A stretch of 7,288 nt of DNA from an uncultured Porphyromonadaceae bacterium (GCA_947178565.1 CAMWYV010000053.1:1-7288); one strand, 5' to 3'. Positions 1 to 6,211 are shown, counted from the first letter of the stretch. Notes: generated by a model from the sequence alone, not told the origin. Made by a program: numbers and translations.

Positions 1-21
1 ACGTCATCCAGTATTTCTGAA

Positions 22-591
22 TTAAAAGCCGAGAGATTTTATCCACGCTTCAATTCCGGATTCAGGTGTTCCGTTCAAGCATTTACCTTGAGTTATATCA
101 AGTTTGGGGTATGTTTCACACAGAGCACGTGTACTCCCGTCAATAGTGCTTCCACCGGATGTGCAGAATGTTATGATTCTTTTCCCTTTAAGGTCGTTGG
201 AGTCAATAAATGTATTGACTACACGTGGAGCCTGATCCCACCAGATAGGATACCCTATGAAAACGGTCTCAATACTGTCAAGATTGAGGATTCCGTTCTT
301 GATAGCCGGACGGGATGACATATCGTTCATCTCAACTGATGACCTTGAGTTTCTATCATTCCAGTTAAGATCCGCTGAAGTATATTCCTTCTCCGGCTCT
401 ATCTCAAATAGCCTGCCACTGGTTGCGGAGGCTACCTCCTTTGCAACCTTCTCGGTGGTACCTGTTGCTGAATAATACGCAACAAGCACTTTATTATTCT
501 CATTCTTCATGGCTGCTTCAGTTTTATTTTCTGCACAGGAAGAGAATATTGTTCCGAAAAGCGCAAGACATCCAATCAATAACTTATTCAT
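22..591 (-). CDS. Flavodoxin-fold lipoprotein
   Basis: This 189-residue protein is probably an FMN-binding electron carrier or quinone/nitro-type reductase tethered to the envelope. Residues 1-18 form a hydrophobic signal ending in FSSC, so Cys19 is the likely lipidated residue. After a short polar linker the flavodoxin fold starts with KVLVAYYSATGTTEKVA (about 34-50), which contains the FMN phosphate loop SxTGTT. YPIWWDQAP (114-122) and TSGGSTIDGS (144-153) are the usual flavin-ring loops of the short Flavodoxin_4-like group. The domain is complete. Its start lies 8 bases after the stop of the CMD-cupin gene, so it is the last operon gene visible. An internal Met28 could give a cytosolic form, but the lipoprotein signal makes the upstream start more likely. 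Fold assignment is secure; the partner and substrate are unknown. Whether the lipoprotein faces the periplasm or the surface cannot be told. Confidence 0.88.
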   Translation of the reverse strand: MNKLLIGCLALFGTIFSSCAENKTEAAMKNENNKVLVAYYSATGTTEKVAKEVASATSGRLFEIEPEKEYTSADLNWNDRNSRSSVEMNDMSSRPAIKNGILNLDSIETVFIGYPIWWDQAPRVVNTFIDSNDLKGKRIITFCTSGGSTIDGSTRALCETYPKLDITQGKCLNGTPESGIEAWIKSLGF

Positions 592-599
592 AATCCGGC

Positions 600-1421
600 C
601 TATTGTGGTAATTTATTATATTCTTCATCGGATACCGGTTCAAGCCATACGTTTTCAGTATCCTCACCAGGGACAGAGAAAGCGAGATGAGCGAACCACG
701 AATCTTTTGCAGCGCCATGCCAGTGCTTCTCGTTGGCGGGGATGTTAATGACAGTGCCGGGAAGGATCTCAACAGGATCTTTGCCTTCTTCCTGATACCA
801 GCCACGACCGGCTACTCCCACCAGCATCTGACCTCCACCCTTGTCAGCCTTGTGTATATGCCAGTTATTGCGACAACCGGGCTCAAAAGTGACATTGGCA
901 AACGGTATCTGTTCTGACGAAATCTGAGCAAGATAACTGTTACCGATGAAATATTTGGCGTACGCGGTGTTGGGTTCTCCAATCGGGAAAATCATTTCCC
1001 GTGCGAAAGCTGCCTTTGCATCATCACCTTTGGTATCTTCGTTCCAGACATCCTTGGCAAGACGGAACGCTCCCCATGCCTTGGGCCAGCCTGCATAGAA
1101 CGCGATATGGGTCAGTATTTCGGATATCTCAGTGCGGGTAATACCATTCTTCTTCGCCTCCTGAAGGTGATAGATAAGCGAGGTATCGGTAATGCCTTGC
1201 GAGATAAGGCTTGTAATTGTGACGAGACTGCGGTCACGCAGCGAAAGGAGATCGTTACGGCTCCATACTTCTCCAAAGAGGATGTCGTCATTGAGTCGGG
1301 CAAATTCCGGCGCGAACTCACCAAGTTGCTGACGCCCTGCTGTCTGAACTATTTTCTTTTGTGCCATAGTGGGTGTTAATGTGATTATACAAAAAATCAA
1401 TGAAATGATAAAGCGATTCAT
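600..1421 (-). CDS. Exported carboxymuconolactone decarboxylase-cupin fusion protein
   Basis: The protein has 273 residues. Residues 1-20 form a signal peptide ending in TMA, with cleavage expected before Gln21. A carboxymuconolactone decarboxylase (CMD)-like helical domain covers about 35-125. It includes LRDRSLVTITSLISQG, a conserved His85 and the family signature ILTHIAFYAGWPKAWGAF (102-119). It lacks the CxxC of AhpD-type peroxidases, so a CMD-like lactone or ring-product role fits better than peroxide reduction. A single cupin barrel follows at about 160-260, with WHIH (His188, His190), Gln198 and KHWHG (His233, His235) as likely metal ligands. Such CMD-cupin fusions are known, and Gln at the third ligand position is usual in this group. 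The gene begins by a 4-base ATGA overlap with the upstream ABM lipoprotein gene, which suggests coupled translation. The substrate is not known. Confidence 0.87.
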   Translation of the reverse strand: MNRFIISLIFCIITLTPTMAQKKIVQTAGRQQLGEFAPEFARLNDDILFGEVWSRNDLLSLRDRSLVTITSLISQGITDTSLIYHLQEAKKNGITRTEISEILTHIAFYAGWPKAWGAFRLAKDVWNEDTKGDDAKAAFAREMIFPIGEPNTAYAKYFIGNSYLAQISSEQIPFANVTFEPGCRNNWHIHKADKGGGQMLVGVAGRGWYQEEGKDPVEILPGTVINIPANEKHWHGAAKDSWFAHLAFSVPGEDTENVWLEPVSDEEYNKLPQ

Positions 1422-1873
1422 TTTCTGATAGTGTTTGTTATTATGTTATTCGGATTCAATGGTGTCACGTCATCAAGCATAAGGGAATCCACCATATACA
1501 GAGTACTTTGCTTGTACTTTTGGAAATGCTCTGAAGCGATGTGGCTTTTGTATGCCTCCTGACTCGCGTAAGTCTCCAATATTGTGATACTACATGGATT
1601 TTCCTTATCGGCAACCGCATACATAGTCAGAACACCCGGCTCTGTTTCCAAAGAAGCTGTGCCTACCTCGACGGCATATTTCATGTACTCATCAATATAC
1701 TCCGGATTAACCTGAATTTTTGACAGACGGACTATACCGTCGGACTGCATTGGAAGTTTATCACACATATTGTTGTCCATATTAGTTGTTTCTTCGGAAT
1801 GGCTATCGCCACAGGCACTGAATAAGACAGATATAGTGGCGAAAGTCAACAGTATTTTAAGTGACCGAATCAT
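1418..1873 (-). CDS. Lipoprotein with antibiotic biosynthesis monooxygenase (ABM/YgiN-like) domain
   Basis: The protein has 151 residues. Residues 1-20 are a signal ending in LFSAC, making Cys21 the likely lipidation site, followed by a polar linker to about residue 45. The rest (about 46-135) is one ABM ferredoxin-like domain: VRLSKIQVNPEYIDEYMKY, then EPGVLTMYAV, then ILETYASQEAYKSHIASEHF with His111 and His116 in the typical H..S.HF pattern. Family members act as dimers on quinols or polyketide-like aromatics without a cofactor (YgiN, ActVA-Orf6), but many homologues have no known substrate. The gene overlaps its neighbours on both sides by ATGA, placing it in the same translation unit as the flavin reductase and the CMD-cupin. 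Export of an ABM domain as a lipoprotein is less usual. The domain call is good; enzymatic activity is inferred. Confidence 0.82.
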   Translation of the reverse strand: MIRSLKILLTFATISVLFSACGDSHSEETTNMDNNMCDKLPMQSDGIVRLSKIQVNPEYIDEYMKYAVEVGTASLETEPGVLTMYAVADKENPCSITILETYASQEAYKSHIASEHFQKYKQSTLYMVDSLMLDDVTPLNPNNIITNTIRK

Positions 1874-2442
1874 CCTTCGTGTTTATTGTTCCAATTCTCG
1901 TGCATCTTGCGGCATTCGCCTATTACATCTCCTGACAGAATGTAGGAATAGGTCGGAAATTCAAACAGTACGGTGTGCATCTTGCTATAGTCAATCTTCC
2001 CATTATCGTCAAGGTTATCTTCGTTAACATATGTATCGACAATAGAGCAGATGAAGTTGTTGAAGCCGTTGCATTCGTATATGTCAACGATTTCCAGCTC
2101 CATAGTCAGCGGTGCCTCGTCTATTACAGGAGTACCTGCCTCACCACGATGATACTCAAATACCTCAGACTTGTCTTCTTTGTCGCCATCAACACTGCCT
2201 ACATAATCAACCTTATCAAGCAGCCCCGGTCTTACGAGATTAAGCGATATACGTTTTCCGACACCAAGCGCAGGCGTTGTGTAGTGTGCCTTGGCCATGC
2301 TTACGAGTACACGGTCGTGACTTACAATACCTACATGAGAGATTTCAAGCCAATTGACTTTACCGTTCACATCCGCACCGATTACGGTAACGGGTGTAGG
2401 ATATAGGGCTAATCTTGAGCCCAAGTTTACTTTTTTAGCCAT
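1870..2442 (-). CDS. Flavin reductase family protein (FMN-binding split barrel)
   Basis: This 190-residue protein has no signal peptide and is expected in the cytoplasm. It matches the flavin reductase-like/flavoredoxin split-barrel family across its length. It opens with LALYPTPVTVIGADVNGKVN (11-30), the usual first strands. AKAHYTTPAL (50-59) and the loop KRISLNLVRP (63-72) are typical of the flavin-binding part, and YHRGEAGTPVIDEAPLTMEL (97-116) is a well-conserved Bacteroidales stretch. Such proteins bind FMN and pass electrons from NAD(P)H, or act as electron carriers. The start lies 2 bases after the amidohydrolase stop. The stop overlaps the ABM gene by ATGA. It is the clear cytosolic redox member of an operon rich in exported flavoproteins. 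Whether it supplies electrons to them is unknown, since they sit across the membrane. Confidence 0.88.
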   Translation of the reverse strand: MAKKVNLGSRLALYPTPVTVIGADVNGKVNWLEISHVGIVSHDRVLVSMAKAHYTTPALGVGKRISLNLVRPGLLDKVDYVGSVDGDKEDKSEVFEYHRGEAGTPVIDEAPLTMELEIVDIYECNGFNNFICSIVDTYVNEDNLDDNGKIDYSKMHTVLFEFPTYSYILSGDVIGECRKMHENWNNKHEG

Positions 2443-2444
2443 AG

Positions 2445-3467
2445 TTATTCTTTGATATTAAATAATTTAATTGCATTGTTTCTCAGGATGTCTTCGGCAT
2501 ATCGTCCGAGTTCCGCATCCTGAGTGATTTCATTCTTAACCTTTGCAGCAACCTTTTCAAGAATCGGTGCCGGTACAAACGGATAATCCGTTCCAAACAT
2601 TATGTGATCCCGAGTGGTAACTGTGAGCAGGATCTTTATTGCCTGCACCGAGGGACCTCCGGCTAGATCATAGTAAAGATTCGCAAGATTGCCGTCTATG
2701 TCAATCGGTCCTGTGAGTCCTTGCTTCAGCAACAGTGGGTAGCCTCCTTTAAGCCGTGGCACCGCGTATGGCATGAACGAGCCAGCGTGCGGCACCACAA
2801 CCTTGATGTTCGGATAACGGGTCATAACGTTATGCGCAACCATGTTGAGAACTGCGCGAGTCGTTTCAGCCGGATACTCATACACGAAGACAGGTCCACC
2901 GGTAAAAGTGTTTTCGTTAATTGGGTTTGGTTTTACCGGGTGAAGTATAACCACTGCCTCCCGTTCATCGAGAACCTTCATCAGAGGTTCATAGATCGAA
3001 TCACCTAGATAAACACCGTCAACACTGGTGGCGAGCTTTATCCCATCAGCGCCAAGAGAATCAATTACAAACACAGCTTCATCTATAGAAGCGTCTATAT
3101 CCGGTTGCGGGAGTGCGGCACACCACAAAAAACGGTCAGGATTATTTCGCTTTGCCTCCGCCATCCTACGGTTTACCAAACGAATCACCTTACGGCTTTC
3201 ATCAATGTTGTCAAACCAAGGCTGGGGAGATGATAGAGTGAGGATACTTCGAGCTATTCCGGCGCTGTCCATAAATTCTATATGAGAGGTTTCATCCCAT
3301 GATGGTAACGGATAGCCGTCTGCCATCAGCGCATCATTGTAGGCGAGATAATTCAGATAGTCATCGGTTACGATGTGAGAATGGACGTCTATCGCCTTAA
3401 TATTTGTCCGGGCAACCACACCTAAAACAGTCATCAATGCGGTAAAGAATAAAACTAATCTTTTCAT
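2445..3467 (-). CDS. Exported metal-dependent amidohydrolase (Amidohydro_2, ACMSD-like)
   Basis: I place the start at the ATG at 3467, giving 340 residues. That start overlaps the stop of the upstream short ORF as ATGA and leaves a clean signal peptide, MKRLVLFFTALMTVLGVVA. An in-frame ATG at 3485 would add six polar residues before it. The mature part is a TIM-barrel amidohydrolase of the ACMSD/resorcylate decarboxylase-related group. It has metal ligands His29 and His31 (DVHSHI), the GIKL strand at 142-145, His176 (VILHP), His227 (VPHAGS) and Asp294 (MFGTDYPF). All expected ligands are present, so it should be active. Relatives decarboxylate or hydrolyse aromatic and muconate-type acids or lactones. 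The neighbouring CMD-cupin and ABM genes fit a ring-product role. Family is secure; reaction type (decarboxylase or hydrolase) is open. Confidence 0.88.
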   Translation of the reverse strand: MKRLVLFFTALMTVLGVVARTNIKAIDVHSHIVTDDYLNYLAYNDALMADGYPLPSWDETSHIEFMDSAGIARSILTLSSPQPWFDNIDESRKVIRLVNRRMAEAKRNNPDRFLWCAALPQPDIDASIDEAVFVIDSLGADGIKLATSVDGVYLGDSIYEPLMKVLDEREAVVILHPVKPNPINENTFTGGPVFVYEYPAETTRAVLNMVAHNVMTRYPNIKVVVPHAGSFMPYAVPRLKGGYPLLLKQGLTGPIDIDGNLANLYYDLAGGPSVQAIKILLTVTTRDHIMFGTDYPFVPAPILEKVAAKVKNEITQDAELGRYAEDILRNNAIKLFNIKE

Positions 3468-3607
3468 GCCATAGGATTTTCCCAAGACCAGGTTGTATCT
3501 ACACCGGTTGCCGCGGCAAGAGCCTCATCAGCACACTTAATCTGAACCAGATTGTAGTTTGGAACACCAATACGCTTTTCAACGCCTGATTCCAATAATG
3601 TTTTCAT
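3464..3607 (-). CDS. 47-residue ORF resembling an internal aldo/keto reductase segment (remnant or small protein)
   Basis: An ATG at 3607, 6 bases after the flavodoxin stop, opens a 47-codon frame. It ends in TGA overlapping the amidohydrolase ATG (ATGA). Its N-terminal part, MKTLLESGVEKRIGVPNYN, closely resembles the aldo/keto reductase motif in which a helix ending 'LLEEGK' leads into 'IRAIGVSNFN'. The next residues (LVQIKCADEALAAATGVD) also fit the helix after that motif. A whole reductase is about 270-330 residues, so more than 200 are missing on the two sides and no TIM barrel could form. The best reading is the relic of a deleted reductase gene that kept in-frame junctions, or a short ORF retained to couple translation of the next gene. 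The resemblance is read by eye, so the family call is moderate. A pseudogene label would also be reasonable. Confidence 0.5.
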   Translation of the reverse strand: MKTLLESGVEKRIGVPNYNLVQIKCADEALAAATGVDTTWSWENPMA

Positions 3608-3613
3608 ATTATC

Positions 3614-4333
3614 TTATTTTATATAAATCTTCTTTCCGTTTACTATATATAAACCTTTTTCAAGGTTCTGCATTGATAACGCATCTTTTGCCACCAGTGC
3701 TCCGGATATTGAGAAAATGGTATATTTTACAATATTTTGGTCTGTGCGAATATCCTCCACACCTGACATTGCATCATAACCTATTGTTTTCAGCCACTGC
3801 GATATCATAGACGCGGCGTTGGATGTCTGTGAGGAACGGATCCACAGACTTGGAGACAGAAAATCACCTTCCGGAATCAGGCGTCTGGCGTCACCCTCCA
3901 CACCACTTATTCCGCTGCTTGCACTTGATACGATGAGACCTATCTTCTTGCCTCCCATTGCCTCGCCATTATGGAAAAGATATGTCTGCAAGGGTGCAGC
4001 CATATTACTCCACCACAATGGAGCACATATGATTATACAGTCATATTCAGTGAGATTGACATTAACTTGGTCAATCGCAGGATAGAATGCCGCATCGGTG
4101 GGATTATTGCGTATGGATGAGATCAATGCGCTACCGATGGCGTAGTTGTTTGCCGCATAGTCGAGTCCTTTTTCAGCCGGTTCTATGCGAACGATATCCG
4201 CTTCTATCTGCTTGGTCAGCTCTAAGACAATATTGTGTACATTATTTGTATAACTGTAATATACCACAAGTGTCTTTGCCTGAATAACAAATGCAGATAC
4301 TATCAGGATGAGTGATAACGGGATTCTTTTCAT
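3614..4333 (-). CDS. Exported flavodoxin-like protein with C-terminal sorting-like tail
   Basis: The start is the ATG at 4333, four bases after the acetyltransferase stop; the longer frame would begin with TTG at 4351 and spoil the signal peptide. The protein has 239 residues. Residues 1-19 (ending VIQA) are a signal peptide. A flavodoxin fold spans about 20-187, with TLVVYYSYTNNVHNIV (21-36) as first strand and phosphate loop, PLWWSNMAAP (105-114) and SSASSGISGVEGDARR (136-151). The phosphate loop reads SYTNNV where classical flavodoxins have SxTGxT, so FMN binding may be altered. Residues about 191-239 form an extra tail, VKYTIFSISGALV then LEKGLYIVNGKKIYIK. This resembles type IX (Por) C-terminal sorting domains, which also end in 'KGIYIVNGKKVxVK'. 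It may therefore be passed to the surface or secreted. Enzyme partner and substrate are unknown. Confidence 0.83.
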   Translation of the reverse strand: MKRIPLSLILIVSAFVIQAKTLVVYYSYTNNVHNIVLELTKQIEADIVRIEPAEKGLDYAANNYAIGSALISSIRNNPTDAAFYPAIDQVNVNLTEYDCIIICAPLWWSNMAAPLQTYLFHNGEAMGGKKIGLIVSSASSGISGVEGDARRLIPEGDFLSPSLWIRSSQTSNAASMISQWLKTIGYDAMSGVEDIRTDQNIVKYTIFSISGALVAKDALSMQNLEKGLYIVNGKKIYIK

Positions 4334-4337
4334 ACTA

Positions 4338-4904
4338 TCACTTAACTTCAATTTTCTTTATTATTCTTGCGGGATTACCGGCAACTATCGTCATGGGCGG
4401 AACATCATGTGTAACGACACTCTGGGCTCCGACAATAGCTCCATATCCGATTCTTACTCCGGGTAGGATTGTAGAGTTGATACCTATCCACACCTTATCT
4501 TCAAGTACGATAGGACGTCCGTAGGTGGCACTGCGGTTTTCCGGATTCGGATCGTGATTGATAGTGATAAGGTTACATTTCGGACCGATGAATACACCGT
4601 TTCCTATGGTTATGCCTCCCCTTCCGAAGAAGGTGCAGCACTGCTGTATGAAGCAATCCTCTCCAATGGTCACGGGCTTGCCGTAATCTATATAAAACGG
4701 AGGCAAGACAGTAGTGCTTTCCGGAAGTGGTTTTCCGAGAATCCTACCCATATATTCATGAACCTCTTCAGGATCTCTGTATCCTGTATTTAGTTCGGTT
4801 GCCGTTTTCATCGTATCGAAAATATCGGCTATCAGTTCATCATAACCGTCATCATTGGGCGAAACCATCTCGCCGCTGCGGTCTCTTTCAAAAATATCTT
4901 TCAT
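4338..4904 (-). CDS. Maltose/galactoside-type O-acetyltransferase (left-handed beta-helix)
   Basis: This 188-residue protein is of normal length for the maa/lacA group, which moves acetyl from acetyl-CoA to a sugar hydroxyl in the cytoplasm. The N-terminal Mac helical cap (about 1-58) includes the TELNTGYRDPEEV stretch. Hexapeptide repeats follow at about 72-185: VTIGEDCFIQ, ITIGNGVFIGPKCNLITINH with catalytic His117, VWIGINSTILPGVRIGYGAI and TIVAGNPARIIKKI, the usual ending. All active-site landmarks are present. It lies 10 bases after the small first ORF and 4 bases before the flavodoxin start. Acetyltransferases of this kind often travel with redox/AraC clusters, but its link to the other enzymes is not evident. 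Sugar specificity cannot be assigned; a different acceptor is possible. Confidence 0.9.
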   Translation of the reverse strand: MKDIFERDRSGEMVSPNDDGYDELIADIFDTMKTATELNTGYRDPEEVHEYMGRILGKPLPESTTVLPPFYIDYGKPVTIGEDCFIQQCCTFFGRGGITIGNGVFIGPKCNLITINHDPNPENRSATYGRPIVLEDKVWIGINSTILPGVRIGYGAIVGAQSVVTHDVPPMTIVAGNPARIIKKIEVK

Positions 4905-4914
4905 AATACTGATT

Positions 4915-5160
4915 TTAATTGATTTCTAACATTGATGGCTGGACGCCGAGATCGTGGAACAAAGCCATCTCATTAGGTGTAAGGCAATAGTTTGAGGAGT
5001 GACGCTCGTGGGAGGGAATTATTCCACTTTGAATGAAATAATGCTCCAGAACACGCTCAGGAGTGGTGCCGTATCGGAAAGCTACATATTTTACAGCCTC
5101 CATCTCACAGAAGTCCTTCGACAACATGATTTTTGTTTTCATTTCTTTGATTTTATTCAT
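4915..5160 (-). CDS. Small unrecognised protein, first gene of the operon
   Basis: The frame gives up to 81 residues; I do not recognise a family. It has no signal peptide or membrane segment. Residues about 13-45 look helical (DFCEMEAVKYVAFRYGTTPERVLEHYF), then a loop containing SHERHSSNY, then a second helix at LTPNEMALFHDLG (60-72). The 'YGTTPERVLEHYF' stretch could be half of a small helix-turn-helix or a protein-binding helical hairpin. It carries two Cys (18, 59) and three His near 40-54 with no obvious metal motif. A candidate -7 box at 5165-5172 sits only four bases before the ATG at 5160. If that promoter is used, translation would more likely begin at Met7 (5142). The gene ends 10 bases before the acetyltransferase and shares its strand, so it is very probably real and part of the operon. 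Confidence 0.65.
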   Translation of the reverse strand: MNKIKEMKTKIMLSKDFCEMEAVKYVAFRYGTTPERVLEHYFIQSGIIPSHERHSSNYCLTPNEMALFHDLGVQPSMLEIN

Positions 5161-5164
5161 ATTG

Positions 5165-5172
5165 CAAAATTA
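5165..5172 (-). promoter_or_regulatory. Candidate -7 box of the minus-strand operon
   Basis: The minus strand reads TAATTTTG, an exact match to the Bacteroidetes -7 consensus TAnnTTTG. A TTTG that might serve as -33 lies at 5198-5201, but the 25-base spacing exceeds the usual 19-21, so the -33 assignment is doubtful. Transcription would start near 5158, which affects the choice of start for the first operon gene. Confidence 0.4.
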
Positions 5173-5185
5173 GGTCATGATGATA

Positions 5186-5208
5186 AGTATTATGTGACAA
5201 ATATTACT
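5186..5208. promoter_or_regulatory. 23-bp imperfect palindrome, candidate operator
   Basis: The sequence AGTATTATGTG-A-CAAATATTACT pairs with its own reverse complement at 9 of 11 positions per arm around a central base. It lies in the region between the AraC-type gene and the operon, just upstream of the candidate -7 box of the operon. It is a plausible binding site for the neighbouring regulator. AraC proteins often prefer direct repeats, so another regulator is possible. Confidence 0.4.
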
Positions 5209-5268
5209 CAGCTCTAACCATTTTTTCAGGTACTTCACTTGTAAAGAAGCAATTCTGGGATTAATTTG

Positions 5269-5276
5269 TAATTTTG
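5269..5276 (+). promoter_or_regulatory. Candidate -7 box of the AraC-type gene
   Basis: TAATTTTG matches TAnnTTTG exactly and lies 29 bases before the ATG at 5306, giving a short leader of about 20 bases. A near copy, TTAATTTG, lies just upstream at 5261-5268. It has CTTG 19 bases before it (5238-5241), so two overlapping start points are possible. No convincing -33 box fits the downstream copy. Confidence 0.4.
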
Positions 5277-5305
5277 TAGTGATAACCCTTATCCGTCGCC
5301 TAAAT

Positions 5306-6211
5306 ATGAGCAAGATTCTTAAAGTTAGCAAGCCATCTGACTATAGTTCACTGATGGGTCAGACTGACACTCATGAGCTGATAAGTGTCATAAATTACAG
5401 TGAACTGTCACCTGTGCCCCACAGCCTGAATCACTATGAGGTTTATGGGTTGTTTCTTCAAGGGAATGAGGAAGGAATAGACCTTACATACGGCACCGGA
5501 AAATATGATTATTCCGACGGCACCCTGATATGTGTAGCACCCGGTCAGACAGGAGGCAAGGAAGATAATGGCGCTCTTGTGAATCTGAGCGGTTGGGCTT
5601 TATTATTTCATCCGGATATATTGCAGGGAACAGGACTTGAAAAGGAAATCAAGAACTTCTCTTTTTTCGATTACAGAATAAATGAGGCTCTGCACATGTC
5701 GGAAGAAGAACGGGATATAATAATAGGACTCTTCAGGCAGATAAGGAATGAGCTGAGGTTTCCGGCTGATGTGATGCAGAATAGAATTATCGTGGGATTC
5801 ATAAATCTATTATTACGGTATGCCCAGAGATTCTATAACCGTCAGTTCGTGTCAAGAACCATTGTCAACAATGACATACTTACCCGCTTTGAAAAACTGC
5901 TGAAAGATTATTTTGAGAAAGAAAAGCAGTTGAAAAACGGTGTGCCGACAGTTCAGTATTGCTCGGAGCAGTTGAATATGTCTCCGACCTATCTCAGCGA
6001 TGTCATCAAGAAAGCAACCGGAGACACCGCTAACCATCATATCAAGCAATATGTGATGCAACTTGCCAAGAATCGGCTTGTATCAGGAATGAATTCGTCT
6101 GAGGTTGCTTATTCGTTAGGATTTGAGTATCCACAGCATTTCTCACGTACCTTCAAGAAAATAACCGGTGAAACACCATCAGGGTACTGTGAGCGGCGCA
6201 CAAAAGAGTAA
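5306..6211 (+). CDS. AraC-family transcriptional regulator
   Basis: I choose the ATG at 5306 (301 residues) over an in-frame GTG at 5279, because the GTG overlaps the candidate -7 region. Residues about 1-180 are an N-terminal ligand-sensing region with a cupin-like strand pattern (YEVYGLFLQGNEEGIDLTYG, then GTLICVAPGQTGG, then GWALLFHPDIL). The C-terminal AraC domain covers about 190-298. Its first helix-turn-helix is VQYCSEQLNMSPTYLSDVIK (216-235), and its second runs SSEVAYSLGFEYPQHFSRTF to ITGETPSGY (264-294), the family signature. It is divergent from the nine-gene minus-strand operon with a 145-base gap between starts, so it most likely controls that operon and perhaps itself. By analogy with YqhC and related regulators the signal may be an aldehyde or other electrophile, but this is inference. 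No defect is visible. Confidence 0.93.
   Translation: MSKILKVSKPSDYSSLMGQTDTHELISVINYSELSPVPHSLNHYEVYGLFLQGNEEGIDLTYGTGKYDYSDGTLICVAPGQTGGKEDNGALVNLSGWALLFHPDILQGTGLEKEIKNFSFFDYRINEALHMSEEERDIIIGLFRQIRNELRFPADVMQNRIIVGFINLLLRYAQRFYNRQFVSRTIVNNDILTRFEKLLKDYFEKEKQLKNGVPTVQYCSEQLNMSPTYLSDVIKKATGDTANHHIKQYVMQLAKNRLVSGMNSSEVAYSLGFEYPQHFSRTFKKITGETPSGYCERRTKE

Noticed and set aside
1..21. A minus-strand ATG at position 7, 14 bases after the flavodoxin stop, possibly the next operon gene.
   Set aside because: Only two codons are visible, so a gene cannot be supported.
22..591. Possible BilS-type flavodoxin of the bilirubin reductase system, given an AraC regulator nearby.
   Set aside because: The BilR reductase is absent from the window and the flavodoxins are exported, so the match is only at fold level.
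1975..2406. Long plus-strand open frame (143 codons) opposite the flavin reductase gene.
   Set aside because: It is antisense to a well-conserved gene and its translation resembles no protein family; it is a by-product of codon use on the other strand.
5233..5249. CTTC-N9-GAAG inverted repeat as a second operator.
   Set aside because: Only four pairs per arm, which can arise by chance in this AT-rich region.
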